A DNA stretch of 15,333 bases from an uncultured Flavobacterium sp. (GTDB lineage: Bacteria; Bacteroidota; Bacteroidia; Flavobacteriales; Flavobacteriaceae). Positions within the stretch are counted from its first letter, which is position 1, and every line of letters begins with the position of its first letter. A program made the position numbers and the translations under genes. The notes beneath the pieces are model-generated. The model did no database searches. It saw only the letters and a list, made by a program, of their open reading frames with translations, and was not told where the DNA came from. This document shows positions 7,377 to 14,545 of this stretch, one piece after another. The DNA lies in NCBI RefSeq assembly GCF_937967675.1, contig NZ_CALBSN010000112.1, forward strand, positions 1 to 15,333, given 5' to 3'.

Positions 7377-9011
7377 ATGAAAAAATATTTCAAAGCAAAA
7401 ATAATCATTCCTGTTCTAGCAACAGGTTTCTTATTTGTGGGCGTTAGTTTCAAGAACGATTTTTTTGAAATTGCCAAGCAAATTGAAATCTTCACTGGAC
7501 TTTTTAAAACCGTTAACCAAAATTACGTGGATGAAACCAATCCAGGTGAAATGATGGATAACGCCATAAAAAACATGTTGAAAGAATTAGATCCGTACAC
7601 GGTTTTCTTTAATGAGCAGGACGTTTTAAAATTTAAAATCAACAATACGGGCGAGTACACTGGCATTGGCGCTATGGTTCAACGCAAAGAAGGAAAAGTT
7701 TTTCTAAAAGAAATTTACAAAGGATTTCCAGCTGATAAAGCCGGATTAAAAGCAGGAGATGAGGTAATTCAAATCGGAGATATTAACTTAAAAGAATACA
7801 AAGAAGATGCTTCACAATTGTTTCGTGGTGCCAAAAATACCAAAATTGAAATTCAATACATTCGACAAGGAAAAACCCAAAATGCCACAATTGTTTTAGA
7901 TGATGTTGAAATAAAAGCAGTTCCTTTTTTCTCACTTTTAAAAGACAATACGGGTTATATCGTTTTAACGAAATTCACAGAAAAAGCGAGTTCAGAAACC
8001 AAAGCGGCTTTGTTAGAATTGAAGAAACAAGGAGCAACCAAAATTATTTTAGATTTAAGAGGAAATCCGGGTGGATTATTGCATGAAGCCGTTAATATTT
8101 GTAACCTTTTTGTGCCAAAAAACGAATTAATCGTAACCACAAAATCGAAAAATCCAAAACATAATTTTGAATATCGTACTAAAAATGAACCTATAGATAT
8201 AGAAATTCCAATTGCAGTTATTGTGGATGGAAAAAGTGCTTCGGCTTCCGAAATTGTAGCAGGTGCAATTCAAGATTTGGATCGAGGTGTAGTTTTAGGA
8301 ACTAGAAGTTTTGGGAAAGGATTGGTACAACGTCCATTAGATTTGTCCTATGGAACGCAAGTAAAAGTTACGATTTCAAGATATTACACGCCTTCAGGAA
8401 GGTGTATTCAAGCTTTGGATTATTCGAAAAAAGACGCAAACGGAAAAGCTATCAAAAAATCTCAAGACGAATTCAATGCTTTTAAAACCAAAGCAGGAAG
8501 AACCGTTTATGATGGTGGCGGTGTTTTACCAGACATCGAAATCGAAGAAACCAAAACAGCAACAATAACGGAGGCTGTTGTTAAATCGGATGCTATTTTC
8601 AACTTTGCAACGCAGTGGTATTTTAAAAACCCAACCGTTTCAGGAATTCCAACCATAACCGACACAGATTATGCGGCTTTTAAAGCTTTTTTAAAGCAAG
8701 AGAAAATCACTTTAGACACCGAAACCAATAAAGCCTTGAAAAACGTTTTAGAAACAGCTAAAAAAGAAAAAATGGATACTCAAATTGTTGCAGAATACAA
8801 ACAATTGGAATTGGCAATTGAAAAAAATCAAGAATTAGAGTTGGATAAAAACAAAAATCAAATAAAAAAACTAATTCAGGAAGAGCTAATTACACGTTAT
8901 CAATATCGTGAAGGCTTGTATCAATTTTACACCAAAGAAAATATAGAAATTGAGAAAGCGATTGATTTATTAAACAATCAATCGCAGTACAAATCAATAT
9001 TAAAAAAATAA
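7377..9011 (+). CDS. S41 family C-terminal processing peptidase (CtpA/Prc-like)
   Basis: A 544-residue envelope serine protease. An N-terminal hydrophobic segment (about 8-24) acts as a signal or membrane anchor. A PDZ domain (about 83-175, with GIGA at 96-99 and AGLKAGDEV at 122-130) recognises C-terminal tails of substrates. The S41 catalytic core follows: LDLRGNPGG (225-233), SASASE (287-292) with nucleophile S289, and the general-base lysine K314 in SFGKGLVQ. The spacing of S289 and K314 equals that in E. coli Prc. The last 130 residues are Lys/Glu-rich and probably helical. Family members cut C-termini of periplasmic proteins, including murein enzymes. The OmpA-like gene starts 1 nt after the stop, so they are likely co-translated. 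Which substrate this one cleaves is unknown. Confidence 0.95.
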   Translation: MKKYFKAKIIIPVLATGFLFVGVSFKNDFFEIAKQIEIFTGLFKTVNQNYVDETNPGEMMDNAIKNMLKELDPYTVFFNEQDVLKFKINNTGEYTGIGAMVQRKEGKVFLKEIYKGFPADKAGLKAGDEVIQIGDINLKEYKEDASQLFRGAKNTKIEIQYIRQGKTQNATIVLDDVEIKAVPFFSLLKDNTGYIVLTKFTEKASSETKAALLELKKQGATKIILDLRGNPGGLLHEAVNICNLFVPKNELIVTTKSKNPKHNFEYRTKNEPIDIEIPIAVIVDGKSASASEIVAGAIQDLDRGVVLGTRSFGKGLVQRPLDLSYGTQVKVTISRYYTPSGRCIQALDYSKKDANGKAIKKSQDEFNAFKTKAGRTVYDGGGVLPDIEIEETKTATITEAVVKSDAIFNFATQWYFKNPTVSGIPTITDTDYAAFKAFLKQEKITLDTETNKALKNVLETAKKEKMDTQIVAEYKQLELAIEKNQELELDKNKNQIKKLIQEELITRYQYREGLYQFYTKENIEIEKAIDLLNNQSQYKSILKK

Positions 9012-9012
9012 G

Positions 9013-9867
9013 ATGATGCGTTTCTTTTCCCTACTATTTTTATTTTTTACACTAATTTCTTTTGCTCAAGAGGAAGAAGAAGTTCATTCAATATTCTTTG
9101 AATTTGACAAATACAATTTAAAAGAAGAACAAGCGAATGCCGTAGTAACATTCGTAAGTAAAATAGATACTACTCGAATTGAATCGATTCAGATTTTTGG
9201 CTATTGCGATGATAGAGGAAAAGATGCTTATAATTACACTTTATCAACAAATAGAGCCAATACGGTAAAAAATAAGTTAATTGAAAGAGGTATCAAAAGT
9301 AAAATCATCATAACACTTGAAGGAAAAGGTAGAATCATGCTTGATGAAGACATGCAAACGAATGTTCCAGAAGCCCGTTCTAAAAACCGAAGAGTAGACG
9401 TAGTAGTAAACTTCAAACCTGTTGTAATTGAAGATTTAAAAATTCATGGGATTTACAGTACAATTAAAAAAGACCGAATTGTAGGCGATAGAATATACCT
9501 TGACCACGTTTTATTTGAAAGAGGCAGTAGCCAATTAACCTACAAAGCCAAGAAAGAATTAGACCGAATTGCCTTAGAATTACACAAATACAAAAATATT
9601 CATTTCGAAATTCAAGGACATGTTTGTTGCACCCCAACTTTTCAAAAAGAAGCCATTGATCGCGACACCAAAAAACGTGAATTATCTACCAATCGTGCAA
9701 AACGAGTGTACAACTACTTTTTAATGAAACGCATTAGTAAAACAAGAATGACTTTTAAAGGATATGGTAATACGCAATCTTTGAAAAAAGGAAGCGCCTT
9801 AGACAGAAGAGTAGAGCTTTTGATTACTAAAAATGATGTGGTTCCTGTAGAACAACCGAAGAAGTAA
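9013..9867 (+). CDS. Exported protein with two OmpA-like peptidoglycan-binding domains
   Basis: A 284-residue exported protein with a signal peptide ending at SFAQ (16-19). Two OmpA_C-type domains follow with no beta-barrel. Domain 1 (about 26-132) has FFEFDKYNL, GYCDDRG at 63-69, LSTNRA at 77-82 and KNRRVDV at 124-130, so the Asp and Arg that hold diaminopimelate are present. Domain 2 (about 164-272) has FERGSSQL, LSTNRA at 224-229 and LDRRVEL at 263-269, but GHVCC at 202-206 where GHTD is expected, so the ligand Asp is missing. A GHVCC variant may be a Bacteroidota subfamily; this is from memory. It starts 1 nt after the S41 stop (ATG 9013, or ATG 9016 one codon later), so the pair is probably translationally coupled. 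It may link the cell wall to the protease or its substrates. Confidence 0.88.
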   Translation: MMRFFSLLFLFFTLISFAQEEEEVHSIFFEFDKYNLKEEQANAVVTFVSKIDTTRIESIQIFGYCDDRGKDAYNYTLSTNRANTVKNKLIERGIKSKIIITLEGKGRIMLDEDMQTNVPEARSKNRRVDVVVNFKPVVIEDLKIHGIYSTIKKDRIVGDRIYLDHVLFERGSSQLTYKAKKELDRIALELHKYKNIHFEIQGHVCCTPTFQKEAIDRDTKKRELSTNRAKRVYNYFLMKRISKTRMTFKGYGNTQSLKKGSALDRRVELLITKNDVVPVEQPKK

Positions 9868-9932
9868 AATTAAATTTCAAGGGCAAGTACAATTTCAAAA
9901 ATTAATTCGTCACTTCATTAATAAATTAAAAT

Positions 9933-9960
9933 ACGAATTACACGAATTAACACTAATTTG
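9933..9960. repeat. Short degenerate direct repeats, about 9-nt period
   Basis: ACGAATTA occurs at 9933-9940 and again at 9942-9949, followed by a diverged copy CTAATTTG at 9953-9960. An inverted copy TAATTCGT is at 9903-9910. This resembles ACGAATT/CACGAATT-type intergenic repeats scattered through many Bacteroidota genomes, an association from memory that needs a genome search. Confidence 0.4.
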
Positions 9961-10065
9961 CTCTGTGAAATTCATTTCAACACATTATAATTCTAAATCA
10001 AAAAAACGGAGAAGATCTGTGTAAAAGAAGTGATACTTTGCAGCGTGACATGTATGTGAGAAAGA

Positions 10066-10106
10066 AGTCTCTATAAATCTGATTAATTAAGGTTTCTACT
10101 GAGACT
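10066..10106 (-). terminator. Possible bidirectional hairpin terminator between OmpA-like gene and elaA
   Basis: Outer arms AGTCTC (10066-10071) and GAGACT (10101-10106) pair perfectly. Inner arms AAATCT (10075-10080) and AGGTTT (10090-10095) pair with one G-U, with internal loops of 3 and 5 nt and a 9-nt apical loop. On the minus strand it lies 5 nt after the elaA stop and is followed by TTCTTTCTC, a weak T-tract. There is no T-tract on the plus strand, so it suits elaA better. Confidence 0.35.
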
Positions 10107-10111
10107 GAAAA

Positions 10112-10558
10112 CTAAGAACGTTTCATTTGAATATGCGGAATATCGTCTTCCAAATACATTTCACTGGTTTGGATAAATCCGTGCGATTCGTAGAATTTTT
10201 TGAGATATTCTTGAGCAGAAATGGTTATAGCGGTTTCATTGAAATTTTCTTTGATACCTGCAATAGAAACACGCATTAAATCGTGACCAAATTTTTTATC
10301 ACGGTATTTTGGGCTAACTACAACACGTCCTATAGATGTTTCTTCAAAATAATATCCTTTGTTGAACAATCGAGAATATGCAGCTAAATCGCCATTGTAA
10401 TATCCTAAAATATGAAGCGCTTTCTCGTCTTTGCCATCAATGTCTTGATAAACGCAATTTTGCTCCACTACAAACACTTCTGAACGTAGTTGAAGTAAAG
10501 AATAGAGTTCGGATGTAGAAAGTTCGTTAAATCGCTTTATTTTGAATTTTATTTCCAT
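10112..10558 (-). CDS. elaA: GNAT family N-acetyltransferase, ElaA type
   Basis: A 148-residue single-domain GNAT protein, cytoplasmic and without a signal. The ElaA signature FVVEQNCVYQDIDGKD (29-44) is followed by ALHILGY and the GNAT acetyl-CoA motif A, GRVVVSPKYRDKKFGHDLM (77-95). There the pyrophosphate loop is RDKKFG rather than the common RGKGLG, so two glycines are replaced. The FYESHGF (122-128) near the end fits GNAT motif B. The acyl-acceptor of ElaA proteins is not established. The start is ATG at 10558 (MEIKF); a longer frame to 10579 would begin inside the loop of the upstream terminator and is rejected. Only 4 nt separate the terminator T-tract from this ATG, so expression by read-through, or from a promoter hidden in the terminator, is likely. 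Confidence 0.9.
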   Translation of the reverse strand: MEIKFKIKRFNELSTSELYSLLQLRSEVFVVEQNCVYQDIDGKDEKALHILGYYNGDLAAYSRLFNKGYYFEETSIGRVVVSPKYRDKKFGHDLMRVSIAGIKENFNETAITISAQEYLKKFYESHGFIQTSEMYLEDDIPHIQMKRS

Positions 10559-10562
10559 ATTA

Positions 10563-10592
10563 AAAAAAGAAGTTCCCAATGAAGGGAACTTT
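10563..10592 (-). terminator. Intrinsic terminator after the DUF4837 gene
   Basis: On the minus strand AAGTTCCC (10592-10585) pairs with GGGAACTT (10578-10571) around a 6-nt loop, followed by C and seven T residues (10569-10563). It lies 3 nt after the DUF4837 stop and ends the pgk-MltD-DUF4837 run. elaA begins directly behind it. Confidence 0.92.
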
Positions 10593-10595
10593 ATA

Positions 10596-11579
10596 TTATT
10601 TTAAAAACTTAACGGATTGAATAATCGCTTCCAATTCGAAAACCAAATCACGTTTCGATTTTGACGGATTATAAGTGAAGCCTTCTAAAATTAAATAACG
10701 ATTATTTTTGGTGTCTTTGATGGCATAATTCACAAAAGGTCCCGCCATGAAATCGTTTTTCAATTCCCAAGTTCCTTTGGTTAAATAGGTTTTTTTGTTG
10801 GCAATTTTTTCTTCGAAAAGGTAAGGAGCGTAAGCCGCTTCAGTAATCATCCAGGTATTTGGCAATGTTCCGTGAATGTTAGCCTTTCCTATTTCATCAC
10901 GCATAGTAGTGATATTCGTGATGATATCACCTCCATTTTCCACTTTATCAATTGGAACTTGATATACTAAAATACTATTGTAACCTGAGGTAAATTCTTT
11001 ACGTAACCAAACGAAATTGTCTTTCACCATGTCATATTTATATCCAAAACCAATTTGAAGACTAATCCCAAACTTTTTTTGTAATTGCTCATCTGAAACT
11101 AGAGATTTCTTCATTCGAATTTGATTCTCAATGATTTCAGCAGCTTTGATTTTTTTGATGATTTCAGCTGATTTTTCTTCCAAAATATTCAAAACATCTT
11201 CTGTGTCAGTTCCTGAAATGAAGAAAATATTTTGTGGTTTTGCAAATTTATTGGTATTAGAAACAAATGCTGCTTCTTTGCCTTTTTTTACAACAATAAT
11301 ATTGCGGCTCTTACGAACGAATCCTTCAAAAACTTTTGTTGGATATTGATTTAAAGTAAATAATGGCTCTTCTTGAGGTAAACCATCTACTGGAGCAGCA
11401 AATTTTTTACGAATACTATCGCCAATTTCTCCATTCCACAAATTGTCATCAATAATAATCGAAACATTATTGATTTTTCCATTAGATTCTGATAAAATGG
11501 CTTGTGTTTCTTCTTTAGAAGTTTCTTTACAAGACAAAAACGATAGGGCAACAAAAGTGAATACTGCTAATTTTTTCAT
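10596..11579 (-). CDS. DUF4837 family lipoprotein
   Basis: A 327-residue protein of the DUF4837 family, recognised by overall sequence pattern and by position next to the LysM transglycosylase. The N-terminus is a signal with C17 in FLSC (14-17), a slightly unusual lipobox, so it is probably a lipoprotein. Regions that look conserved are GEIGDSIRKKF (50-60), LNQYPTKVFEGFVRKSRNIIVV (76-97) and a Lys/Glu-rich helix near 125-160. The start is ATG at 11579 (MKKLAVF); four codons further upstream is another ATG, but it would add four residues ahead of the lysines of the signal. It lies 16 nt downstream of the transglycosylase stop with no terminator between, so they are likely co-transcribed. A part in cell-wall maintenance can be guessed from the neighbour only; the function is unknown. 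Confidence 0.8.
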   Translation of the reverse strand: MKKLAVFTFVALSFLSCKETSKEETQAILSESNGKINNVSIIIDDNLWNGEIGDSIRKKFAAPVDGLPQEEPLFTLNQYPTKVFEGFVRKSRNIIVVKKGKEAAFVSNTNKFAKPQNIFFISGTDTEDVLNILEEKSAEIIKKIKAAEIIENQIRMKKSLVSDEQLQKKFGISLQIGFGYKYDMVKDNFVWLRKEFTSGYNSILVYQVPIDKVENGGDIITNITTMRDEIGKANIHGTLPNTWMITEAAYAPYLFEEKIANKKTYLTKGTWELKNDFMAGPFVNYAIKDTKNNRYLILEGFTYNPSKSKRDLVFELEAIIQSVKFLK

Positions 11580-11595
11580 GGGGTAGAACAATTTA

Positions 11596-13134
11596 TTATC
11601 CGTTAATTTTTAATTTCATTCCGGGTTGTATGTTATCACCACTAATATCGTTCCATTTTTTAATATCTTCTATAGAAACGCCTGGAAATTGTTTTGAAAT
11701 TGAGAATAACGAATCACCACTTTTAACCGTATAAGTCCCGTCATTATTGGGCTTAGACTCCGTTTTAGTGATTACTTTTTTATCAGAATAAATTTTTAAT
11801 TTTTTTCCAGCTTGAATGTTATTTCCTTTAATGCTGTTCCATTTTTTAAGTTCAGAAATGGAAACATTGTACTTGTCGGCAATCTTACCTAAACTTTCAC
11901 CGCTTTTAATGGTGTGAAACTGCGTTTTTCGTTCAAATTTAGGTTTGCTTACAAATGATGAATCGGCAGAAGATGAAATAGAATCTTTTGAAGTAGAAGC
12001 AATAAATTCCGATTTTGTTTTTTCTTTGTACGTTTCTAAATAATTCAAATAAGCGTAAATTTTCTCTTCGTTAGAAACAAATAATCCCATTTTATTTTTT
12101 GGTAAACGCAAATAATGTGGTTTATCTCCTTCAAAAGGAATCACTTTCAATTTATAAATTGGATTTAAAAATTCTAGTTGCTCTTCCGAAATATCCAATA
12201 ACTCTGCAATATGCTTAAACGACATTTGCTTTTTCACCATAATTGTATCGGTTTCGAAATACGTTAATGGCGCTTTTTTAGGTTGAATTCCGTGCTCTTT
12301 TTTGAATTCGTAAATGTAAAATGTAGCTAAAAACGCTGGAACGTAATTAGCCGTTTCTTGAGGTAAATTTTTACGAATGTTCCAATAATTTTGACTTCCC
12401 CCCGAACGACGAATTGCTTTTGAAACGTTTCCTGGTCCACAATTATATGCTGCTAAAACCATGCTCCAATCTCCAAAAATTCCGTATAAACTTGATAAAT
12501 ATTGACAAGCAGCTTCTGTTGCTTTTAACGGATCATAACGTTCATCAACATAAGAAGTGACTTCTAAATTGTATTGTTTCCCTGTTGGATACATAAATTG
12601 CCACAAACCAGAAGCGCCAACACGAGATTTCGCTCTTGGATTCAAAGCTGATTCTACAATAGCCAAATATTTCAATTCTAACGGAATATTATATTTTGCT
12701 AAATGCTCTTCAAACATTGGAAAGTAATATTCCGATATCGCCATTAAACGCTCAAATGCCTTTGGACGATTTTTCAAAAAGGCTTTAATCGTATTTTCTA
12801 ATGCGGGATGATACTCAATATTAAAAGGCGATTTAGCATCCATTTTTGCCAAACGTTTTTTTAGCAAGTCGGTTGAAAGATTGTAACTAACTTCTGCATC
12901 GATATTAATAGTAGAAATATCTTTAAACATATCATTTGATAGTTCGAAATTCGCTAATTCCGACAACCATCTTTCATCAATACAATTACTAGTACTGTGA
13001 TTTACAAACGTTGTTTTCAATGAATCCAAATAGGACATTTTAGGCAACGGAAGTAAATTTTCTTTTTCCACAGATTCCTGCGCAAAACTAAAAAGCGACA
13101 GAAAAAGGGATGTTATTATAATTGTTTTTTTCAT
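11596..13134 (-). CDS. MltD-type lytic murein transglycosylase with two LysM domains
   Basis: A 512-residue exported murein enzyme with a signal peptide ending at SFAQ (16-19). The SLT/MltD lysozyme-like domain runs from about 140 to 290: catalytic E161 in AIVESALNP, GLWQFM (176-181) and AYNCGPGNV (229-237). A linker with a Ser-rich stretch (about 380-395) leads to two LysM domains at about 405-449 and 467-510, which bind the glycan chain. It cleaves the MurNAc-GlcNAc bond and leaves a 1,6-anhydro end, for wall remodelling. The start is ATG 13134 (MKKTIIIT); 17 extra codons upstream lack signal features. The A-rich leader (CCAAAAAACAAAAAACAGA) fits Bacteroidota start sites. It lies 66 nt after pgk without a terminator. 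It resembles E. coli MltD, but that protein is a lipoprotein and this one has no lipobox Cys. Confidence 0.93.
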   Translation of the reverse strand: MKKTIIITSLFLSLFSFAQESVEKENLLPLPKMSYLDSLKTTFVNHSTSNCIDERWLSELANFELSNDMFKDISTINIDAEVSYNLSTDLLKKRLAKMDAKSPFNIEYHPALENTIKAFLKNRPKAFERLMAISEYYFPMFEEHLAKYNIPLELKYLAIVESALNPRAKSRVGASGLWQFMYPTGKQYNLEVTSYVDERYDPLKATEAACQYLSSLYGIFGDWSMVLAAYNCGPGNVSKAIRRSGGSQNYWNIRKNLPQETANYVPAFLATFYIYEFKKEHGIQPKKAPLTYFETDTIMVKKQMSFKHIAELLDISEEQLEFLNPIYKLKVIPFEGDKPHYLRLPKNKMGLFVSNEEKIYAYLNYLETYKEKTKSEFIASTSKDSISSSADSSFVSKPKFERKTQFHTIKSGESLGKIADKYNVSISELKKWNSIKGNNIQAGKKLKIYSDKKVITKTESKPNNDGTYTVKSGDSLFSISKQFPGVSIEDIKKWNDISGDNIQPGMKLKING

Positions 13135-13200
13135 TCTGTTTTTTGTTTTTTGGGGCGTGTTAATCATTAATAACTTAATAACCAACGTTTTATTGTATTC

Positions 13201-14388
13201 TTAATCTAAAATAGCTGCAATTCCAGGTAAGGTTCTGCCTTCCAGCATTTCTAACATCGCTCCACCGCCGGTAGAAACGTAACTCATCTTTGGTTCTAAT
13301 CCAAATTGTTTTACAGCCGCAACGCTATCGCCACCACCTACAAGTGAAAAAGCGCCATTTGCAGTTGATTCTGCAATATATTCTCCTAACGAAATGGTTC
13401 CGTTAGCAAAAGATTCCATTTCAAAAACACCTAATGGACCATTCCAAAGAATTGTTTTTGAATCTAAAATAATTTGTTTAAAAATGGCTAATGATTTTGG
13501 ACCTGCATCTAAACCTTGCCATCCATTTGGAATATTTTTCACATCAACAACTTGCGTATTAGCATCGTTTGAAAACGCATCAGCAGCAATAACATCAACC
13601 GGTAAGTGAATTTGAACGCCTTTTTCTTTGGCTTGTTTTAAAATTTCGATAGCTAAATCTAATTTATCGTCTTCACAAATCGAATTTCCAATTTTCCCAC
13701 CTAATGCTTTGATGAACGTAAAGGTCATTCCGCCACCTATAATCATGTGGTTTACTTTGTCTAAAATATTTTCAATTACTGTGATTTTTGAAGAAACTTT
13801 ACTTCCTCCTAAAATCGCAACCACGGGTTTTTCTGAATTTTTTAATACTTTTTCGATGCTTTCAATTTCTTTTGCTAACAAATAACCGAAGCATTTCGCA
13901 TCTTGAAAAAATTGCGCAATAATAGTAGTTGAAGCGTGCGCTCTGTGCGCAGTTCCAAAAGCATCGTTCACATAAATATCACCTAAAGAAGCTAATTTTT
14001 TTGAGAATTCTACATCTCCTTTTTCTTCTTCAGCATAAAAACGTAAGTTTTCTAATAATAAAATTTCGCCTGGTTTAAGATTTTTTGCTGCATTTTCAGC
14101 AATTTCTCCAATACAATCCGAAGCAAAATGTACTTTTTGACCTAAAATTTCTTCCGTTTTTGCAACAATGTGTTGTAACGAATATTTCGCTTCAACTCCT
14201 TTTGGTCTTCCTAAGTGACTCATTAAAATTACACTTCCGCCATCTTTCAATATTTTGTCAATTGTTGGCTTTGCTGCCTCGATTCTTGTAGCATCGGTAA
14301 CCTTAAAATTTTCATCTAAAGGCACATTAAAATCTACACGAATAATTGCTTTTTTGTTATTGAAATTGAAGTCGTTAAGTGTTTTCAT
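13201..14388 (-). CDS. pgk: Phosphoglycerate kinase
   Basis: A 395-residue cytoplasmic enzyme of normal length for bacterial PGK. It transfers a phosphate between 1,3-bisphosphoglycerate and ADP to make ATP in glycolysis. The signatures are complete: RVDFNVP (17-23), SHLGRPKG (57-64), ENLRFY (113-118), the substrate-binding AHRAHAS (147-153), GGSKVSSKI (194-202), WNGPLGVFE (315-323), GGGDSVAAV (351-359) and STGGGA (372-377). The start is ATG at 14388. A perfect TATATTTG box lies 28 nt upstream at 14417-14424. The gene leads a leftward group with the MltD and DUF4837 genes, joined by short gaps and no terminator. The gapA gene that accompanies pgk in many bacteria is not here. Confidence 0.98.
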   Translation of the reverse strand: MKTLNDFNFNNKKAIIRVDFNVPLDENFKVTDATRIEAAKPTIDKILKDGGSVILMSHLGRPKGVEAKYSLQHIVAKTEEILGQKVHFASDCIGEIAENAAKNLKPGEILLLENLRFYAEEEKGDVEFSKKLASLGDIYVNDAFGTAHRAHASTTIIAQFFQDAKCFGYLLAKEIESIEKVLKNSEKPVVAILGGSKVSSKITVIENILDKVNHMIIGGGMTFTFIKALGGKIGNSICEDDKLDLAIEILKQAKEKGVQIHLPVDVIAADAFSNDANTQVVDVKNIPNGWQGLDAGPKSLAIFKQIILDSKTILWNGPLGVFEMESFANGTISLGEYIAESTANGAFSLVGGGDSVAAVKQFGLEPKMSYVSTGGGAMLEMLEGRTLPGIAAILD

Positions 14389-14416
14389 TTGTATCGAATT
14401 TTAATTTGAGCGAATG

Positions 14417-14424
14417 CAAATATA
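14417..14424 (-). promoter_or_regulatory. pgk -7 promoter box (TAnnTTTG)
   Basis: On the minus strand TATATTTG is a perfect TAnnTTTG match, 28 nt upstream of the pgk ATG, giving a leader of about 20 nt. A TTTG (plus-strand CAAA at 14451-14454) lies 26 nt further upstream, slightly farther than usual for the -33 element. Confidence 0.55.
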
Positions 14425-14510
14425 AATTATTGTATTTTAAATCTTTATAACAAATATCATATTTTGCATTTTTTTAAATTCTTCTAAAACCAACTTTTTA
14501 ATTTCTTTTC

Positions 14511-14524
14511 TACCAATTTTGGTA
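14511..14524. promoter_or_regulatory. Perfect 6+2+6 dyad upstream of holB, possible operator
   Basis: TACCAA (14511-14516), TT, TTGGTA (14519-14524) form a perfect inverted repeat. The dyad lies about 10 nt upstream of the holB -7 box, over the region where a -33 element would be. It may be a binding site for a regulator or a chance palindrome; a GC-poor 157-nt spacer can throw up such a site by chance. Confidence 0.3.
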
Positions 14525-14533
14525 ATTTTTGAT

Positions 14534-14541
14534 TAGGTTTG
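14534..14541 (+). promoter_or_regulatory. holB -7 promoter box (TAnnTTTG)
   Basis: TAGGTTTG is a perfect TAnnTTTG match ending 4 nt before the holB ATG. The arrangement is nearly identical to that at rnpA, with GTTGC and GTTCC before the two start codons. A normally spaced -33 TTTG is not seen. Confidence 0.5.
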
Positions 14542-14545
14542 TTCC

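Larger units (their letters stand above)
9868..10111. other. Convergent intergenic region between OmpA-like gene and elaA
   Basis: No coding frame of useful length is visible; the longest ATG-started frame noticed is a few codons. The region contains degenerate short direct repeats (about 9933-9960) and a long imperfect hairpin (10066-10106). TACTTTG at 10034-10040 is one base short of a -7 box. No clear T-tract terminator for the OmpA-like gene is seen. Confidence 0.5.

Noticed and set aside
10031..10106. Possible small RNA from TACTTTG through the long hairpin on the plus strand
   Set aside because: The promoter box is one base short and the hairpin has no T-tract on the plus strand; the hairpin fits better as a weak elaA terminator.
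11131..11349. 72-codon plus-strand frame inside the DUF4837 gene
   Set aside because: It is antisense to a well-supported gene and has no recognisable features.
13135..13185. Longer start for the MltD-type gene adding 17 residues
   Set aside because: The extra residues would disrupt the signal peptide that begins at the MKK of ATG 13134.
13628..13885. 85-codon open frame antisense to pgk
   Set aside because: It is a shadow of the strongly supported pgk gene, has no family resemblance, and no promoter box was seen before it.
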